Source: Clostridia bacterium
Lineage (GTDB): Bacteria; Bacillota; Clostridia; Oscillospirales; CAG-272
DNA length: 49,323 nucleotides
Direction: 5' to 3'
NCBI GenBank assembly: GCA_017411745.1
Contig: JAFQPM010000026.1
Span: 1-49,323, forward strand
The notes under the pieces were generated by a model that saw only the letters and a program-made list of their open reading frames with translations, searched no databases and was not told the DNA's origin. Of the stretch, positions 22,278 through 30,423 are shown piece by piece. The first letter of the stretch is position 1, and the number at the start of each line of letters is the position of its first letter. Made by a program: the position numbers and the translations under genes.

Positions 22278-24848
22278 TTATCCGACGACTACCACAGACA
22301 CCGAAATATCGTCTCTTTCTCTGTCGGGCGCGAGATTTTTGACCGCTTCGTTCAAAAGCTCGTCGCGAAGTTTCTCGCAAAGCTCCTCGCCGACCGACAC
22401 CGTTCTTTTGCCCTTCGACATATAATTGCAAAGGTACTCAACAAGCCACGCACAATCTTCGCTGTCGGGACAGCAACCGTCGCTCATCATGATTATGATA
22501 TCTCCCGCTTTGGTATCAAACTTTGTTATTCTTGCATCGGCGTTTTTGATGATGCCCATAGGCATAGTCCGCGAGCTGATCTTATACACCGTGCCGTCTC
22601 TTGCAATATACGTTGGAGCCGCACCGCTTTTGACAAATGCCGCAGTTCCACTCATCAGATCGAGCTCAAGCAGATCGACCGTAGCCGAGCATTCTCTGCC
22701 GCAGCCCATATTCTCGGATCTTATCACGTTATTGAGCATTCGCAGAGTTATATCCGCGCGGTTGCCCGCCGAGAGCATCTTCTGCATAAACATCGCGCAA
22801 ACTCCCGACGTATACGCCGCCTCGGGACCGCTTCCCATTCCGTCGCTTACAAGAGAATAAAAATATGAATTATCGGTTACGAACGCGTCGGTCATATCTC
22901 CGCAGGTCTCGTCCTCATCGCCCTCTATCGGATCGGGGATCGGAACGTCCTCGGGGTCACTTGACGTCCATCTCCTGCCAGATCTCGACAGCCTTCCGTG
23001 CGAGCATGCCGCCTTGACCGTCGGGCGAGAGTGTATAAGCATTACCGCACCGTCCCGTCCGACCTCTATCACGGGGTCGGATAGATCTGCGCCGATTATA
23101 CTGCCAATGCGCTTACTTATCTCCGACGCTCTCTGCGCGCTCAGCTTGTCCGACTGCGAAACTCCCTTTGCCACCACGTGCTTGCATCTTTTTCCGTAGA
23201 CCACGACTCCGTTCACGTGAATCCCCTCTGAATAAAGATATTCAAAGACCTTTTTGGCTGCGTCGAGGTCGCACTCGTATTCCTCGGAATCACTGCCCAG
23301 TGCATCCTTGAGTATAGCGGTTATATCGTCGTAATTCGCCGCAAAAAAGTTGGCTTTCCCTCCGTTGATCATCTTTTGAGTCGTTTCGGATACGGTCGAA
23401 TTGACTTCATCTATGATTTTTTCGCATCTTACACACTCTGACACAAATTTTTCGGGCAGATCGCTTGCGGCGACCGTTCCCTTCGTATGTAAAGCCGACG
23501 TCACCCGTCTGACCGCCTCAAGCGTATCCGAATAGTCCGCGCCCCAGCAACGCTCTCGGTTTCTGCACCCTTCGCACACCTTTTCAAACGCCGAGTCGGT
23601 TATTTGTCTTATGCCGAGAACGTCTGGACGGCGGAAACGGTTACTAAGTTTATAAAAGGTCTCTGAAAGCGAGGAAAAGGTGGCTTCAAGCGTTGACAGC
23701 CTGTCCTTTACCGCGGCGTTTTTGGTCTTTTCCGTAACCGCCTCGGCAAAATACAATCCACCCGCAACCTCGGCGCGAGCGTAAGGTGCGTTCATCATCT
23801 CTCTGTATTTGTCGACAAGCATATAAATCGGGATCGCAAGAAGCATTGGCGGCAACACCCGTATCAGCCCCTGCTCTCCGCCGATATAATAGCACCACAC
23901 TACGATAAGTCCGCAGACCGCCGCAACTCCTGCATTCCTTTTGACCGCTGACACGATACAGAAAAGCACCGCCGAAAGCACGAGCAGTATTATGTACGTC
24001 GCGTCAAATGCTGTTCCGCACAAAAGGGCGGCGGCTATTCCAAAGAATATTCCCTTATCCGCTGCAACGCAGAGGGTCAAAAGTATTGCCAGAAACGGCG
24101 CCATCGGCATTCCGAGTACTGTTTTGCCCACAGATGCAAGTACTGACAGAAAAATGATCGCACCTACCGCAATACAGGCGTACCACTCCTTTTTGTATCT
24201 TTCCTCGCCTAATACCCCGCCGAAAACAAGCGTGGCAACGGGAGGCAAAAATATCAAAGTCAGCATTCCGCACAAGCTGTAAAAGGAGAAATCGTCGCGC
24301 AATACCAAAAACACGCCGCCGATCGCTCCGCCAAGCGCCGAGCACAACAGCTTTACGTGTAAATTCTCTGAAAAAAGGCCTTCGAATCCTATTTCCTCCG
24401 ATGAATCGTCTTGTTCTTCCCCTATAACGCCGTATTTTATGACCTCTTTACCACGATTCCCCCTGCGACCGATCGTCTCGGAGAACACCATAGGTAAAAG
24501 CGTCGATAACATTCTTATTAGCAGAACCGCTATGCAAATATATCCGTAAACCGTCGGCATACCGCCGATAACTGCCGCCAAAAGTCCGACCGCAACTGCG
24601 GGCAGATGCTTTTTTGACGAGCAAGCAAGCGCTATCCCAAGTGGATATGTTCCAAAAAACAGCTTTGATCCGCCGAGCAGATACGACATCGCCGCCGTTA
24701 GAAAAAAAGATACCAAAGTATGTAGTCGCCTTCTTACCTCTATTTCGTCCTTCCCCGTCAGACGCTCTCGCATTTCCTCGCGGCGCCTTTTGAAAAAGCT
24801 ATCTTCTTTTTTGTTTGTTTCTCTTTCAAATTTTTCGTCCTTTTGCAT
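22278..24848 (-). CDS. spoIIE: Stage II sporulation protein E (PP2C phosphatase)
   Basis: An 856-aa protein. Residues about 45-370 hold around ten hydrophobic segments, followed by a central regulatory region and a C-terminal PP2C-type Ser/Thr phosphatase (about 620-856) with SDGMGSG (metal-binding Asp) and IIMMSDGCCP. This architecture and size are those of SpoIIE, which localises to the polar septum and dephosphorylates the anti-anti-sigma factor SpoIIAA to release sigma-F in the forespore. The ATG follows AAGGAG. Its presence is strong evidence that the organism can form, or descends from ancestors that formed, endospores. Cysteines cluster near residues 425-475 (CEGCRNRERC, CVRC), as often seen in clostridial SpoIIE. 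Confidence 0.93.
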   Translation of the reverse strand: MQKDEKFERETNKKEDSFFKRRREEMRERLTGKDEIEVRRRLHTLVSFFLTAAMSYLLGGSKLFFGTYPLGIALACSSKKHLPAVAVGLLAAVIGGMPTVYGYICIAVLLIRMLSTLLPMVFSETIGRRGNRGKEVIKYGVIGEEQDDSSEEIGFEGLFSENLHVKLLCSALGGAIGGVFLVLRDDFSFYSLCGMLTLIFLPPVATLVFGGVLGEERYKKEWYACIAVGAIIFLSVLASVGKTVLGMPMAPFLAILLTLCVAADKGIFFGIAAALLCGTAFDATYIILLVLSAVLFCIVSAVKRNAGVAAVCGLIVVWCYYIGGEQGLIRVLPPMLLAIPIYMLVDKYREMMNAPYARAEVAGGLYFAEAVTEKTKNAAVKDRLSTLEATFSSLSETFYKLSNRFRRPDVLGIRQITDSAFEKVCEGCRNRERCWGADYSDTLEAVRRVTSALHTKGTVAASDLPEKFVSECVRCEKIIDEVNSTVSETTQKMINGGKANFFAANYDDITAILKDALGSDSEEYECDLDAAKKVFEYLYSEGIHVNGVVVYGKRCKHVVAKGVSQSDKLSAQRASEISKRIGSIIGADLSDPVIEVGRDGAVMLIHSRPTVKAACSHGRLSRSGRRWTSSDPEDVPIPDPIEGDEDETCGDMTDAFVTDNSYFYSLVSDGMGSGPEAAYTSGVCAMFMQKMLSAGNRADITLRMLNNVIRSENMGCGRECSATVDLLELDLMSGTAAFVKSGAAPTYIARDGTVYKISSRTMPMGIIKNADARITKFDTKAGDIIIMMSDGCCPDSEDCAWLVEYLCNYMSKGKRTVSVGEELCEKLRDELLNEAVKNLAPDRERDDISVSVVVVG

Positions 24849-24907
24849 TTTGATCTCCTTATTCGCGGTGATCTTTTCGATATCAGTCGTATTCGCCGCG
24901 TATTTAT

Positions 24908-24935
24908 ATTATAATCCGGCTCGTGCGCGCAACAA
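24908..24935 (-). promoter_or_regulatory. Candidate spoIIE promoter
   Basis: On the minus strand, TTGTTG (24930-24935), 16 bp and TATAAT (24908-24913), about 60 bp before the start codon. A Spo0A box was not identified with confidence. The rest of the 353-bp divergent spacer (24849-25201) is AT-rich and holds only this and the opposing promoter. Confidence 0.5.
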
Positions 24936-25142
24936 GTCGGTTTTTGGAGCGTGTTTTTTTGATATGTTTGTCGCATTGGGTGGTTTTAGGGTGTGGTTTG
25001 GGATTATTTATCGAGTGGAGCACGTTTTTTTGAGATTTTTTCGAGCTTTTTGCAAAGTTGTGTCGAACGATTTTTGAAAAAACTTGGAAATTCACGAAAA
25101 GGCTTTGTGAGATAAAAAATTTTATTTTTTTTGAAAAATCTA

Positions 25143-25171
25143 TTTACAAATACGAACACTTGTGCTATAAT
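25143..25171 (+). promoter_or_regulatory. Promoter of the SLOG-family gene
   Basis: TTTACA (25143-25148), 17 bp, TATAAT (25166-25171), 30 bp before the start codon. Confidence 0.82.
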
Positions 25172-25201
25172 TATGTCATATTAACGAGAAAGGAGCTCCT
25201 T

Positions 25202-25705
25202 ATGAGTGTGAATAATTCAGATTTCGAGATAATGACGGTCTGTTTTACGGGTCATCGCAGCATTCCAAAAGAATACGCTTTTTTACTTCCTGGGCTGCTG
25301 AAGCGCGAGATTGAAAAGCTCATTGACAGAGGAGCTCGACGATTTCGTATAGGCGGTGCTATCGGGTTTGATACCGTGGCGGCACTATGCGTTCTCGAAT
25401 TGAAGGAAAAATATCCTCAGATACAGCTTGATCTCATCCTTCCCTGCAAGGATCAAACGAGGGGCTGGAATGAGCTCAGCGTCAACACCTACGAATATAT
25501 TCTCGCTTCGGCAGATCATGTGGAATACGTTTCCGAGCATTTTACTTCATGGTGCATGCACGAGCGCAACCGAAGGCTCGTAAGAGGCAGTCAGGTCTGC
25601 GTTGCATATCTTGCCCACAGCGGCGGCGGAACGGCTTATACCTATGCCTTTGCGCTTGAAAATGGGTTAGAGGTTATTAACGCATATGATCTTCTGAAAA
25701 AATAA
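25202..25705 (+). CDS. SLOG superfamily protein, YpsA/DUF1273-like
   Basis: A 167-aa cytoplasmic protein with a Rossmann-like SLOG (SMF/DprA-LOG) fold. Visible elements are TVCFTGHRSIP at the first strand-loop, GGAIGFDTVAALCVLELKE (nucleotide-binding loop and helix), the LPCKDQTRGW region and an AHSGGGTAYTYAFA loop near the end. The family is proposed to bind nucleotide-type ligands; no enzymatic activity can be assigned. The frame runs further upstream, but ATG 25202 has AGGAG 6 bp before it and the promoter lies in the extension. It is monocistronic with its own terminator. Confidence 0.82.
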   Translation: MSVNNSDFEIMTVCFTGHRSIPKEYAFLLPGLLKREIEKLIDRGARRFRIGGAIGFDTVAALCVLELKEKYPQIQLDLILPCKDQTRGWNELSVNTYEYILASADHVEYVSEHFTSWCMHERNRRLVRGSQVCVAYLAHSGGGTAYTYAFALENGLEVINAYDLLKK

Positions 25706-25708
25706 AAT

Positions 25709-25755
25709 CACGCATTCCCTACGCGATAAGAGCGTTGGCAGAATGCGTGTTTTTT
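25709..25755. terminator. Terminator between SLOG gene and birA
   Basis: ACGCATTC (25710-25717) pairs with GAATGCGT (25741-25748), followed by TTTTTTATT on the plus strand. AT-rich flanks may allow use in both directions. Confidence 0.82.
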
Positions 25756-25768
25756 ATTGATTGATGAG

Positions 25769-26542
25769 CTACTTTGTTTCTCTTACGCTTACTTCTCCGC
25801 TTTGGATCGTAACCGTTTCGTTTTGTCCATCGGGTAGGAGCAAAAGCCCGCCGTTGTCGTCAACACCGACAACCCTGCCGCTTCCCATTCTTTCGCCGCC
25901 GATTATCAGGTCGACGGTCTTGCCTGCAAGCATAAAGCGCTCGCGGTAGGCTGTCATATATGATCTATCCCTCGGATTTTGGGCGCAGGACAACAGACCG
26001 TCGGCGATTTTTGCGATCAGCAACACTTCTTTCCCGTCAAGCTCGCCGATCGAGGACGCTATGCTTTGTATTTCTTCGGGGAAATCAGAAGCTCCTGTAT
26101 TTATTCCGATGCCGACGATTACTGCGGTACACTCACCGACAGACACTGTCTCGGCAAGTATGCCTGCGACCTTTCCGCGATCGTTATAGATATCGTTGAC
26201 CCATTTGATCTTCATCGGCGCTCCGACGACCGATTCGATCGCCTCTGCGACAACTGCCGCCGCGGCTGTGGTTATCGATACCGCGTCGCTCAAGGGATTC
26301 TCGGTTACGTAAACAAGGCTCATATAGATGCCGCCGAGGTCGCTGACAAATCTTCTTCCCATTCTGCCTCTGCCCAAGGTCTGCGCCTTGGCGATCAGAA
26401 GAGTCGGTTCAAAGCTACATTGTGCACCGTGTGACAGAGCCGTTCGCTTGGCTTCGGAATTTGTCGAGTCGATAACATCGAAGATCTTTATATTCAATTT
26501 TTCGTGCTTGAGGTGCGCTTTTATCATGTGCTCGCTTATCAT
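25769..26542 (-). CDS. birA: Biotin--[acetyl-CoA-carboxylase] ligase, short form
   Basis: A 257-aa enzyme of the BPL/LplA fold. Near the N terminus are DVIDSTNSEAKR and the biotinyl-AMP loop GRGRMGRRFVS; WVNDIY is the conserved lysine-containing active-site strand region (KWVND), and a C-terminal SH3-like domain follows. It activates biotin with ATP and attaches it to the carboxyl-carrier protein. The N-terminal winged-helix domain of E. coli-type BirA is missing, so this is a monofunctional ligase that should not repress biotin genes itself. AAAGGAGG precedes the ATG and a consensus promoter lies upstream. Confidence 0.92.
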   Translation of the reverse strand: MISEHMIKAHLKHEKLNIKIFDVIDSTNSEAKRTALSHGAQCSFEPTLLIAKAQTLGRGRMGRRFVSDLGGIYMSLVYVTENPLSDAVSITTAAAAVVAEAIESVVGAPMKIKWVNDIYNDRGKVAGILAETVSVGECTAVIVGIGINTGASDFPEEIQSIASSIGELDGKEVLLIAKIADGLLSCAQNPRDRSYMTAYRERFMLAGKTVDLIIGGERMGSGRVVGVDDNGGLLLLPDGQNETVTIQSGEVSVRETK

Positions 26543-26594
26543 TCGCAGCCTCCTTTCGTTATCGGATCTGTTTTGTCATTTTTTTGTTTACATT

Positions 26595-26623
26595 ATTATA
26601 CGATAAATTCGTCTTTGTGTCAA
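26595..26623 (-). promoter_or_regulatory. Promoter of birA
   Basis: On the minus strand, TTGACA (26618-26623), 17 bp, TATAAT (26595-26600). Confidence 0.87.
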
Positions 26624-26661
26624 TAAAAAGAACAAATAACGAAAAAGTTTTCAATTTAGAC

Positions 26662-26690
26662 TTGAATTCGCTGTTAAAATGGGGTATTAT
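26662..26690 (+). promoter_or_regulatory. Promoter of the trigger-factor-like lipoprotein gene
   Basis: TTGAAT (26662-26667), 17 bp, TATTAT (26685-26690), divergent from the birA promoter. Confidence 0.7.
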
Positions 26691-26731
26691 ATAGGGTAGT
26701 GTGTAAAATTACGTACAGAAAGGTTATAAAA

Positions 26732-27922
26732 ATGAAGTTTACAAAATTATTGGCCATTGTTCTTGCTGCTTTGACCTGCATCAGCGTTTTTGCGGCGTGC
26801 GACAGCAATGGCGGATCCGAGGAGGAGACCACCGCCAAGGGAGAGGTCGAAAGATTTGACTATTTCTCCGCTAACATGAGCGAATACGTCACTATTGACA
26901 GCGCGCTCTACAAGGACTCGAGCGTTACTATCAATTCTGAATTTCGTGTAGACGACGCCGCAGTTGAAAAGTACATTCAGTCCGCGCTCTATAAGTACAG
27001 AAAGGTACAGAACAACGCGGCACAGGTTACCGACAAGCCTATCGCATTCGGCGACACGGCATTCATCTACTACAGAGGCGAATTGGACGGCAAAGAATTT
27101 GCGGGCGGCTCAAACTTTGACGACGCAAAGCCCTACGAGCTTGGCATCGGCTCGGGCAGATTCATTCCCGGATTTGAAGACGGTCTTATCGGCGTAGTTC
27201 CCTCGGAGACCTCGAAGGATAAGCCCTATGCACTTGAGGTCACCTTCCCCGAAAACTACGGCAAGGAGGAGCTCAACGGTAAGGACGTTATATTCTACGT
27301 TTGGGTAGTTTACAAAGTCGAATACGCGCTTCCCGAGCTGACAAACGATTTCGTAACCAATACCCTCAAATTCAAAACGGAAGAAGAGGACGCTGTTGCC
27401 GCTTACAAGCAGAATATCAAGGAGGGTCTTGAACAGTACAGAGACACGGAGGTAAAGAACGCTCTTTGGGAAACCTTGCTCGACGAGACTGTACTCATCA
27501 AATACCCCGAAACCGAGGTCCAGTACTTCTACGATTCTTACGTCGAGCAGTACGAATACTACAAGGGTTACTATGAAAATTACGGATACACCTTCACTTC
27601 GTTTGACGATTTTGTAATTCAGTATCTCGGTCTTGACAAGGGTGCCGATTGGAAGGCTGAAACTCTTGCAAACAGTCAGCTCGACGTTCTGCAGAATCTG
27701 GTCTCCCACGCTATCGCTCAGCAAGAGGGCATTGAGGTGACCGCCGAGGACCGTCAAGACGCTATTGATTACTATACGGAGTATTACAAAAACTACGGTC
27801 AGACAATAACCGAAGAAGAGCTTATCAAGGCTGTCGGTGAACGTCTTATCAATGAATACGCGCTCTTTGAAAAGGTCAACAAGTTCCTCGTTGATAATTG
27901 CAATATCACTTACGAGGATTGA
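26732..27922 (+). CDS. Exported lipoprotein with FKBP domain and trigger-factor-like C terminus
   Basis: A 396-aa protein. The signal peptide ends in lipobox SVFAAC, so it is anchored on the outer face of the membrane. An FKBP-type prolyl isomerase domain lies at about residues 95-200 (FGDTAFIYYRGELDGKEF, GSGRFIPGFEDGLIG, VTFPENYG). The remaining 190 residues are helical and acidic and resemble the C-terminal chaperone arms of trigger factor. Real trigger factor is cytosolic and has a ribosome-binding domain, which is absent here. I infer an extracytoplasmic foldase, analogous in place to PrsA. ATG 26732 is used because the signal peptide starts there and AGAAAGG lies upstream. Single gene between a promoter and a terminator. 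Confidence 0.83.
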   Translation: MKFTKLLAIVLAALTCISVFAACDSNGGSEEETTAKGEVERFDYFSANMSEYVTIDSALYKDSSVTINSEFRVDDAAVEKYIQSALYKYRKVQNNAAQVTDKPIAFGDTAFIYYRGELDGKEFAGGSNFDDAKPYELGIGSGRFIPGFEDGLIGVVPSETSKDKPYALEVTFPENYGKEELNGKDVIFYVWVVYKVEYALPELTNDFVTNTLKFKTEEEDAVAAYKQNIKEGLEQYRDTEVKNALWETLLDETVLIKYPETEVQYFYDSYVEQYEYYKGYYENYGYTFTSFDDFVIQYLGLDKGADWKAETLANSQLDVLQNLVSHAIAQQEGIEVTAEDRQDAIDYYTEYYKNYGQTITEEELIKAVGERLINEYALFEKVNKFLVDNCNITYED

Positions 27923-27938
27923 TAACTTCATAAGTATA

Positions 27939-27975
27939 AAAATCCCGTGTCGTAAAACGACACGGGATTTTTGTT
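27939..27975. terminator. Bidirectional terminator between lipoprotein gene and folC
   Basis: AAATCCCGTGTCG pairs with CGACACGGGATTT (13 bp) around TAAAA, with A and T runs on the two sides. Confidence 0.9.
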
Positions 27976-27985
27976 TTATTGTTTA

Positions 27986-29257
27986 TTATTGGATGCCAAG
28001 CGCCTTGACGATATCTGCGTACATATAGAGTGAGCCGAGGCAGATAACGGGTCTTTTCGTTTTCTTTGCCCACAGAAGCGCCGAAGCGACCGCACTTTCT
28101 ATCGAGTCGCAGGCGGTGGCGTATACTCCGAGCGAGGAGAAAACTTGGGCGTAGTCCTCGGCAGGCAGTGCTCTCGAATTATCGGGGGTAAGGCAGAATA
28201 CGTCTGAGGCGACCGCTGCCATTCTGCTTGCCATATATTTGTAATCTTTGTCCGCCATAACGCCCGTTATTATTCCGACCCTTTCGTTCGGGAAATAGCG
28301 TTTGACACTCTCTATCGCGCCGTCAACGCCCTCGGGATTATGGCCTCCGTCGGCTATGATCAGAGGATCTTTATTTATCACTTCAAATCTTGCATGCCAT
28401 GTGGTATTGACAAGTCCTTTGCGGATAGCGCTGTCGGATATCTCTATCCCCTGCTCCCGAAGAATATCTGTCGCGGTCAACACGTTCGTTGCGTTGATGG
28501 GCTGATAGCTGCCGAGCAAGGAGAGCGAAAGATCCTTTCTGTCTTTAAAATCAAACATCGTGCCGTCAAGGGTCATTTCTTTTATTTTGAGCGAGGATCG
28601 GTCTACAACGGTCATGGGAGCGTTGAGCTTTTCCGCCTGCGCCTTTATGACCTCATGCGCGCCCTCGTGCGAGCCGCACCAGAGCACAGGCACTCTGCTT
28701 TTGATAATTCCCGCCTTTTCCGCGGCGATTTTTTCGCGTGTGTCGCCAAGTATCGAGGTATGGTCAAGAGCAATTCCCGTGATTACGGAAAGTAGCGGAG
28801 TTTTTATGATATTCGTGGCGTCAAGCCTGCCTCCGAGTCCGCATTCGAGCACGACGTAATCGCATTTTTTGTTTGCAAAATGCAGAAACGCGAGCGCGGT
28901 GATAAGCTCAAACTCGGTCGGCTTATCATTCATTTTGTCGGCGATCGGCTTGACAAGCTCAACGAGCTCACAAAGCTCGCGCTCGGATATATTCTCGCCG
29001 TCAACTCGCATTCTCTCGCCAAACTCGAGGATATACGGAGAGGTGAAAAGTCCGACGCGGTAGCCCTGCGCGCGCAGGATCGAGTCAAGCATCGCACAAA
29101 ACGAGCCCTTACCGTTAGTGCCCGCAACGTGAATGAATTTCAGGTTATCCTGTGGGTTTCCAAGCGCGCGACAAAGCTCGCTGACTCGCTCAAGCCCCGG
29201 ATTGCAAAAGGTCCAGTTGACCGAATGGATATATTCGATGGCTTCGCTATAATTCAT
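27986..29257 (-). CDS. folC: Bifunctional folylpolyglutamate/dihydrofolate synthase
   Basis: A 423-aa Mur-ligase-like ATPase. The P-loop is HVAGTNGKGS, followed by LFTSPYILEFGERMRVDG (the folate-binding omega loop region), LECGLGGRLDATN and ITGIALDHTSILGDT, all FolC signatures. It adds glutamate to reduced folates, trapping them in the cell. ATG 29255-29257 is preferred over GTG 29264-29266 because AAAGGTG is then 6 bp away. The gene follows folT on the same strand across a repeat-derived junction (29271-29385) and probably shares its THF riboswitch-controlled transcript, tying folate uptake to retention. Confidence 0.93.
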   Translation of the reverse strand: MNYSEAIEYIHSVNWTFCNPGLERVSELCRALGNPQDNLKFIHVAGTNGKGSFCAMLDSILRAQGYRVGLFTSPYILEFGERMRVDGENISERELCELVELVKPIADKMNDKPTEFELITALAFLHFANKKCDYVVLECGLGGRLDATNIIKTPLLSVITGIALDHTSILGDTREKIAAEKAGIIKSRVPVLWCGSHEGAHEVIKAQAEKLNAPMTVVDRSSLKIKEMTLDGTMFDFKDRKDLSLSLLGSYQPINATNVLTATDILREQGIEISDSAIRKGLVNTTWHARFEVINKDPLIIADGGHNPEGVDGAIESVKRYFPNERVGIITGVMADKDYKYMASRMAAVASDVFCLTPDNSRALPAEDYAQVFSSLGVYATACDSIESAVASALLWAKKTKRPVICLGSLYMYADIVKALGIQ

Positions 29258-29270
29258 ATTAATCACCTTT

Positions 29271-29385
29271 CCGCCGCTGTAGGCGGCACAAATAGTAATC
29301 TATGAATTTTGCTTTGACAGCAAAATTCGTGCGTGAAAAAGCGCATTTTACTATTGGATGGAAGTAGCTTTCACGCTGTATCTCC
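29271..29385 (-). repeat. Dispersed repeat family 2, copy 1 (folT-folC junction)
   Basis: About 115 bp that align along their length with 44013-44126. Shared blocks on the plus strand are GGCGGCACAAAT, GCAAAATTC, AAAAAGC, CTATTGG and CTTTCACGCT. Internal hairpins are CCGCC/GGCGG, GAATTTTGCT/AGCAAAATTC (10 bp) and GCGTGAAA/TTTCACGC. The folT stop codon (29371-29373) lies inside it, so the last residues of FolT come from the repeat. Both copies sit between a minus-strand stop and the next minus-strand start. Confidence 0.75.
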
Positions 29386-29931
29386 CTTTCCGTCAATAAG
29401 CTTTTTAGCCGTAGAGTTGCGGCGCATAGCGCAGATCAGAATGATCTCGATCGGCGCGATCACAAGATACATCGGAACTCTCCAAAGCACTGCCCAGCCG
29501 TAAAAGGCGAAAAGCCCGATCGGCTTGATGATCATCGATCCGACGGCGTGTGCTGCGAGGCAGGAGAAAACTATCCTTGCACTTGTCTTTTTTCTGAGAA
29601 CATATCGGGATACAACGCCCGAGACCAAGCCTACCGCCGCCGCACCGAGAGTGACTATAATATTTATCGGGTAGGTCTGGGGCGACAAAAGATAGCTGAT
29701 GATATCGGTAGCCGCACCGACGACTCCGCCGACGATAGGACCGAACATTATGCCCGAAAGCAATATGGGCAGATTTTCAAACGTGATCCTGTAAAGGCCC
29801 TCTCCGAAATTGAGAAAGCTTTTGCAAAAGATACCGATAACCACGCTCATAGCGGTCAGCATTGCCGCCATAGTCATGACCTTCAGGCTTCCAAATAGTG
29901 AAATTTTGGTGCTTTTTGTGTTTTTTTGCAT
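29371..29931 (-). CDS. folT: Folate ECF transporter substrate-binding (S) component
   Basis: A 186-aa membrane protein with about five or six hydrophobic segments. Segment one contains MTMAAMLTAMSVVIGIF, and the loops ENLPILLSGIMFGP and GAATDIISYLLSP are typical of ECF S components of the FolT type. It binds folates and works with the shared EcfA/A'/T energising module, which is not in this window. The folate assignment is supported by the THF riboswitch in its leader and by folC downstream. ATG 29929-29931 follows AAAGGAG; the longer frame would run into the leader hairpin. That ribosome site is itself part of a hairpin (29932-29972). Confidence 0.92.
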   Translation of the reverse strand: MQKNTKSTKISLFGSLKVMTMAAMLTAMSVVIGIFCKSFLNFGEGLYRITFENLPILLSGIMFGPIVGGVVGAATDIISYLLSPQTYPINIIVTLGAAAVGLVSGVVSRYVLRKKTSARIVFSCLAAHAVGSMIIKPIGLFAFYGWAVLWRVPMYLVIAPIEIILICAMRRNSTAKKLIDGKGDTA

Positions 29932-29972
29932 AAAAAAATCTCCTTTCCTCAACAGCATAGGGCAGGAAAGAA
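29932..29972 (-). promoter_or_regulatory. Expression platform of the THF riboswitch (terminator/RBS sequestor hairpin)
   Basis: In the folT leader RNA, UUCUUUCCU pairs with AGGAAAGGA (nine pairs, one G-U), covering the ribosome site, and is followed by GAUUUUUUU before AUG. It could stop transcription or block translation. The hairpin loop contains CCCUAUG, which can pair with CAUAGG immediately 3' of the aptamer's P1, giving an alternative fold. This is the expected logic of a folate-off switch; the exact mechanism is inferred. Confidence 0.65.
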
Positions 29973-29997
29973 GAAAAATATCCTTATTTGGCACCTA

Positions 29998-30247
29998 TGA
30001 AGCGGGATGCAAAGCTCTGACCGCAACCAAGGTCTCTCCAACCGTCTTTTTATGACGATGGACACGCCTTATCGATTTGCAAGCAAATCGACCGACTTCA
30101 TTCGCGCAAGCGGATGAATGTCTGACTTCATCTGCGAAAGCGGATGAATGTCTGACTTCATCTGCGAAAGCGGATGAATGTCTGTTTTCGTCCGACCGGC
30201 AACTCCCCGTCCCGTCGGCACTTAACGCCAAAGCTTTTACTCTTCTC
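29998..30247 (-). ncRNA. Tetrahydrofolate (THF) riboswitch aptamer with expanded P4 arm
   Basis: The two halves of the folT-type aptamer are recognisable on the minus strand, about 180 nt apart. The 5' half (30247 down to about 30187) has GAAGAGUA, then AAAGCUUU, then GGCGUUAAGUGCCGAC, GGGACGGGG and GGUCGG-ACGAA. The 3' half (about 30023 down to 29998) has GCGGUCAGAGCUUUGCAUCCCGCUUC. P1 is GAAG/CUUC, P2 is AAAGCUUU/AGAGCUUU, P3 is CCGAC/GUCGG. Loop 3 GGGA can pair with UCCC of the GCAUCCC joint to form the family pseudoknot. Normally P4 is a very short hairpin; here it is replaced by a long arm of several hairpins. Placement directly upstream of folT supports the call. Confidence 0.85.
30072..30183. 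repeat. Three tandem 30-bp hairpin repeats inside the riboswitch P4 arm
   Basis: Copies of a 30-bp unit (GACTTCATCTGCGAAAGCGG plus ATGAATGTCT) occupy 30094-30123, 30124-30153 and 30154-30183. Copies 2 and 3 are identical; copy 1 differs at a few bases (TTCGCGCAAG in place of TCTGCGAAAG). Each forms a hairpin, TTCATC...GATGAA with inner GC pairs. A further perfect hairpin CGATTTGC-AA-GCAAATCG lies just beside them (30073-30090). The near identity of copies 2 and 3 suggests recent duplication. Confidence 0.88.
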
Positions 30248-30276
30248 TTTTTATTTGAGGCTCTTGCCTCGCTTAT

Positions 30277-30304
30277 ATTATAGCACTTTGTCGCCGTTTG
30301 TCAA
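30277..30304 (-). promoter_or_regulatory. Promoter of the folT-folC transcript
   Basis: On the minus strand, TTGACA (30299-30304), 16 bp, TATAAT (30277-30282). Transcription would start near 30270, 5' to the riboswitch, with a small GAGGC/GCCTC leader hairpin first. Confidence 0.85.
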
Positions 30305-30356
30305 GCGGTGTGTCAAAATTAACAAAAAAATAATTTAAAATTAGGCTTTTTAACTA

Positions 30357-30385
30357 TTGTTTATATCTTTGTTGAATGTTATAAT
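30357..30385 (+). promoter_or_regulatory. Promoter of the MBOAT/DHHW operon
   Basis: TTGTTT (30357-30362), 17 bp, TATAAT (30380-30385), 38 bp before the start codon. Confidence 0.7.
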
Positions 30386-30423
30386 TATATTACCGCTTAT
30401 TCTTACTATCAAGGACGGCAACA

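Noticed and set aside
29338..29386. Conserved 7-codon leader peptide with GTG start in both copies of repeat family 2
   Set aside because: Both copies have GGAGA-GTG-seven codons-TAG, but four of the codons differ and every change alters the amino acid, so there is no sign of coding selection. Shared frame is explained by shared repeat ancestry.
30094..30183. Possible CRISPR array (tandem 30-bp units)
   Set aside because: The units abut without unique spacers, are themselves hairpins, lie inside the THF riboswitch, and no cas genes are near.
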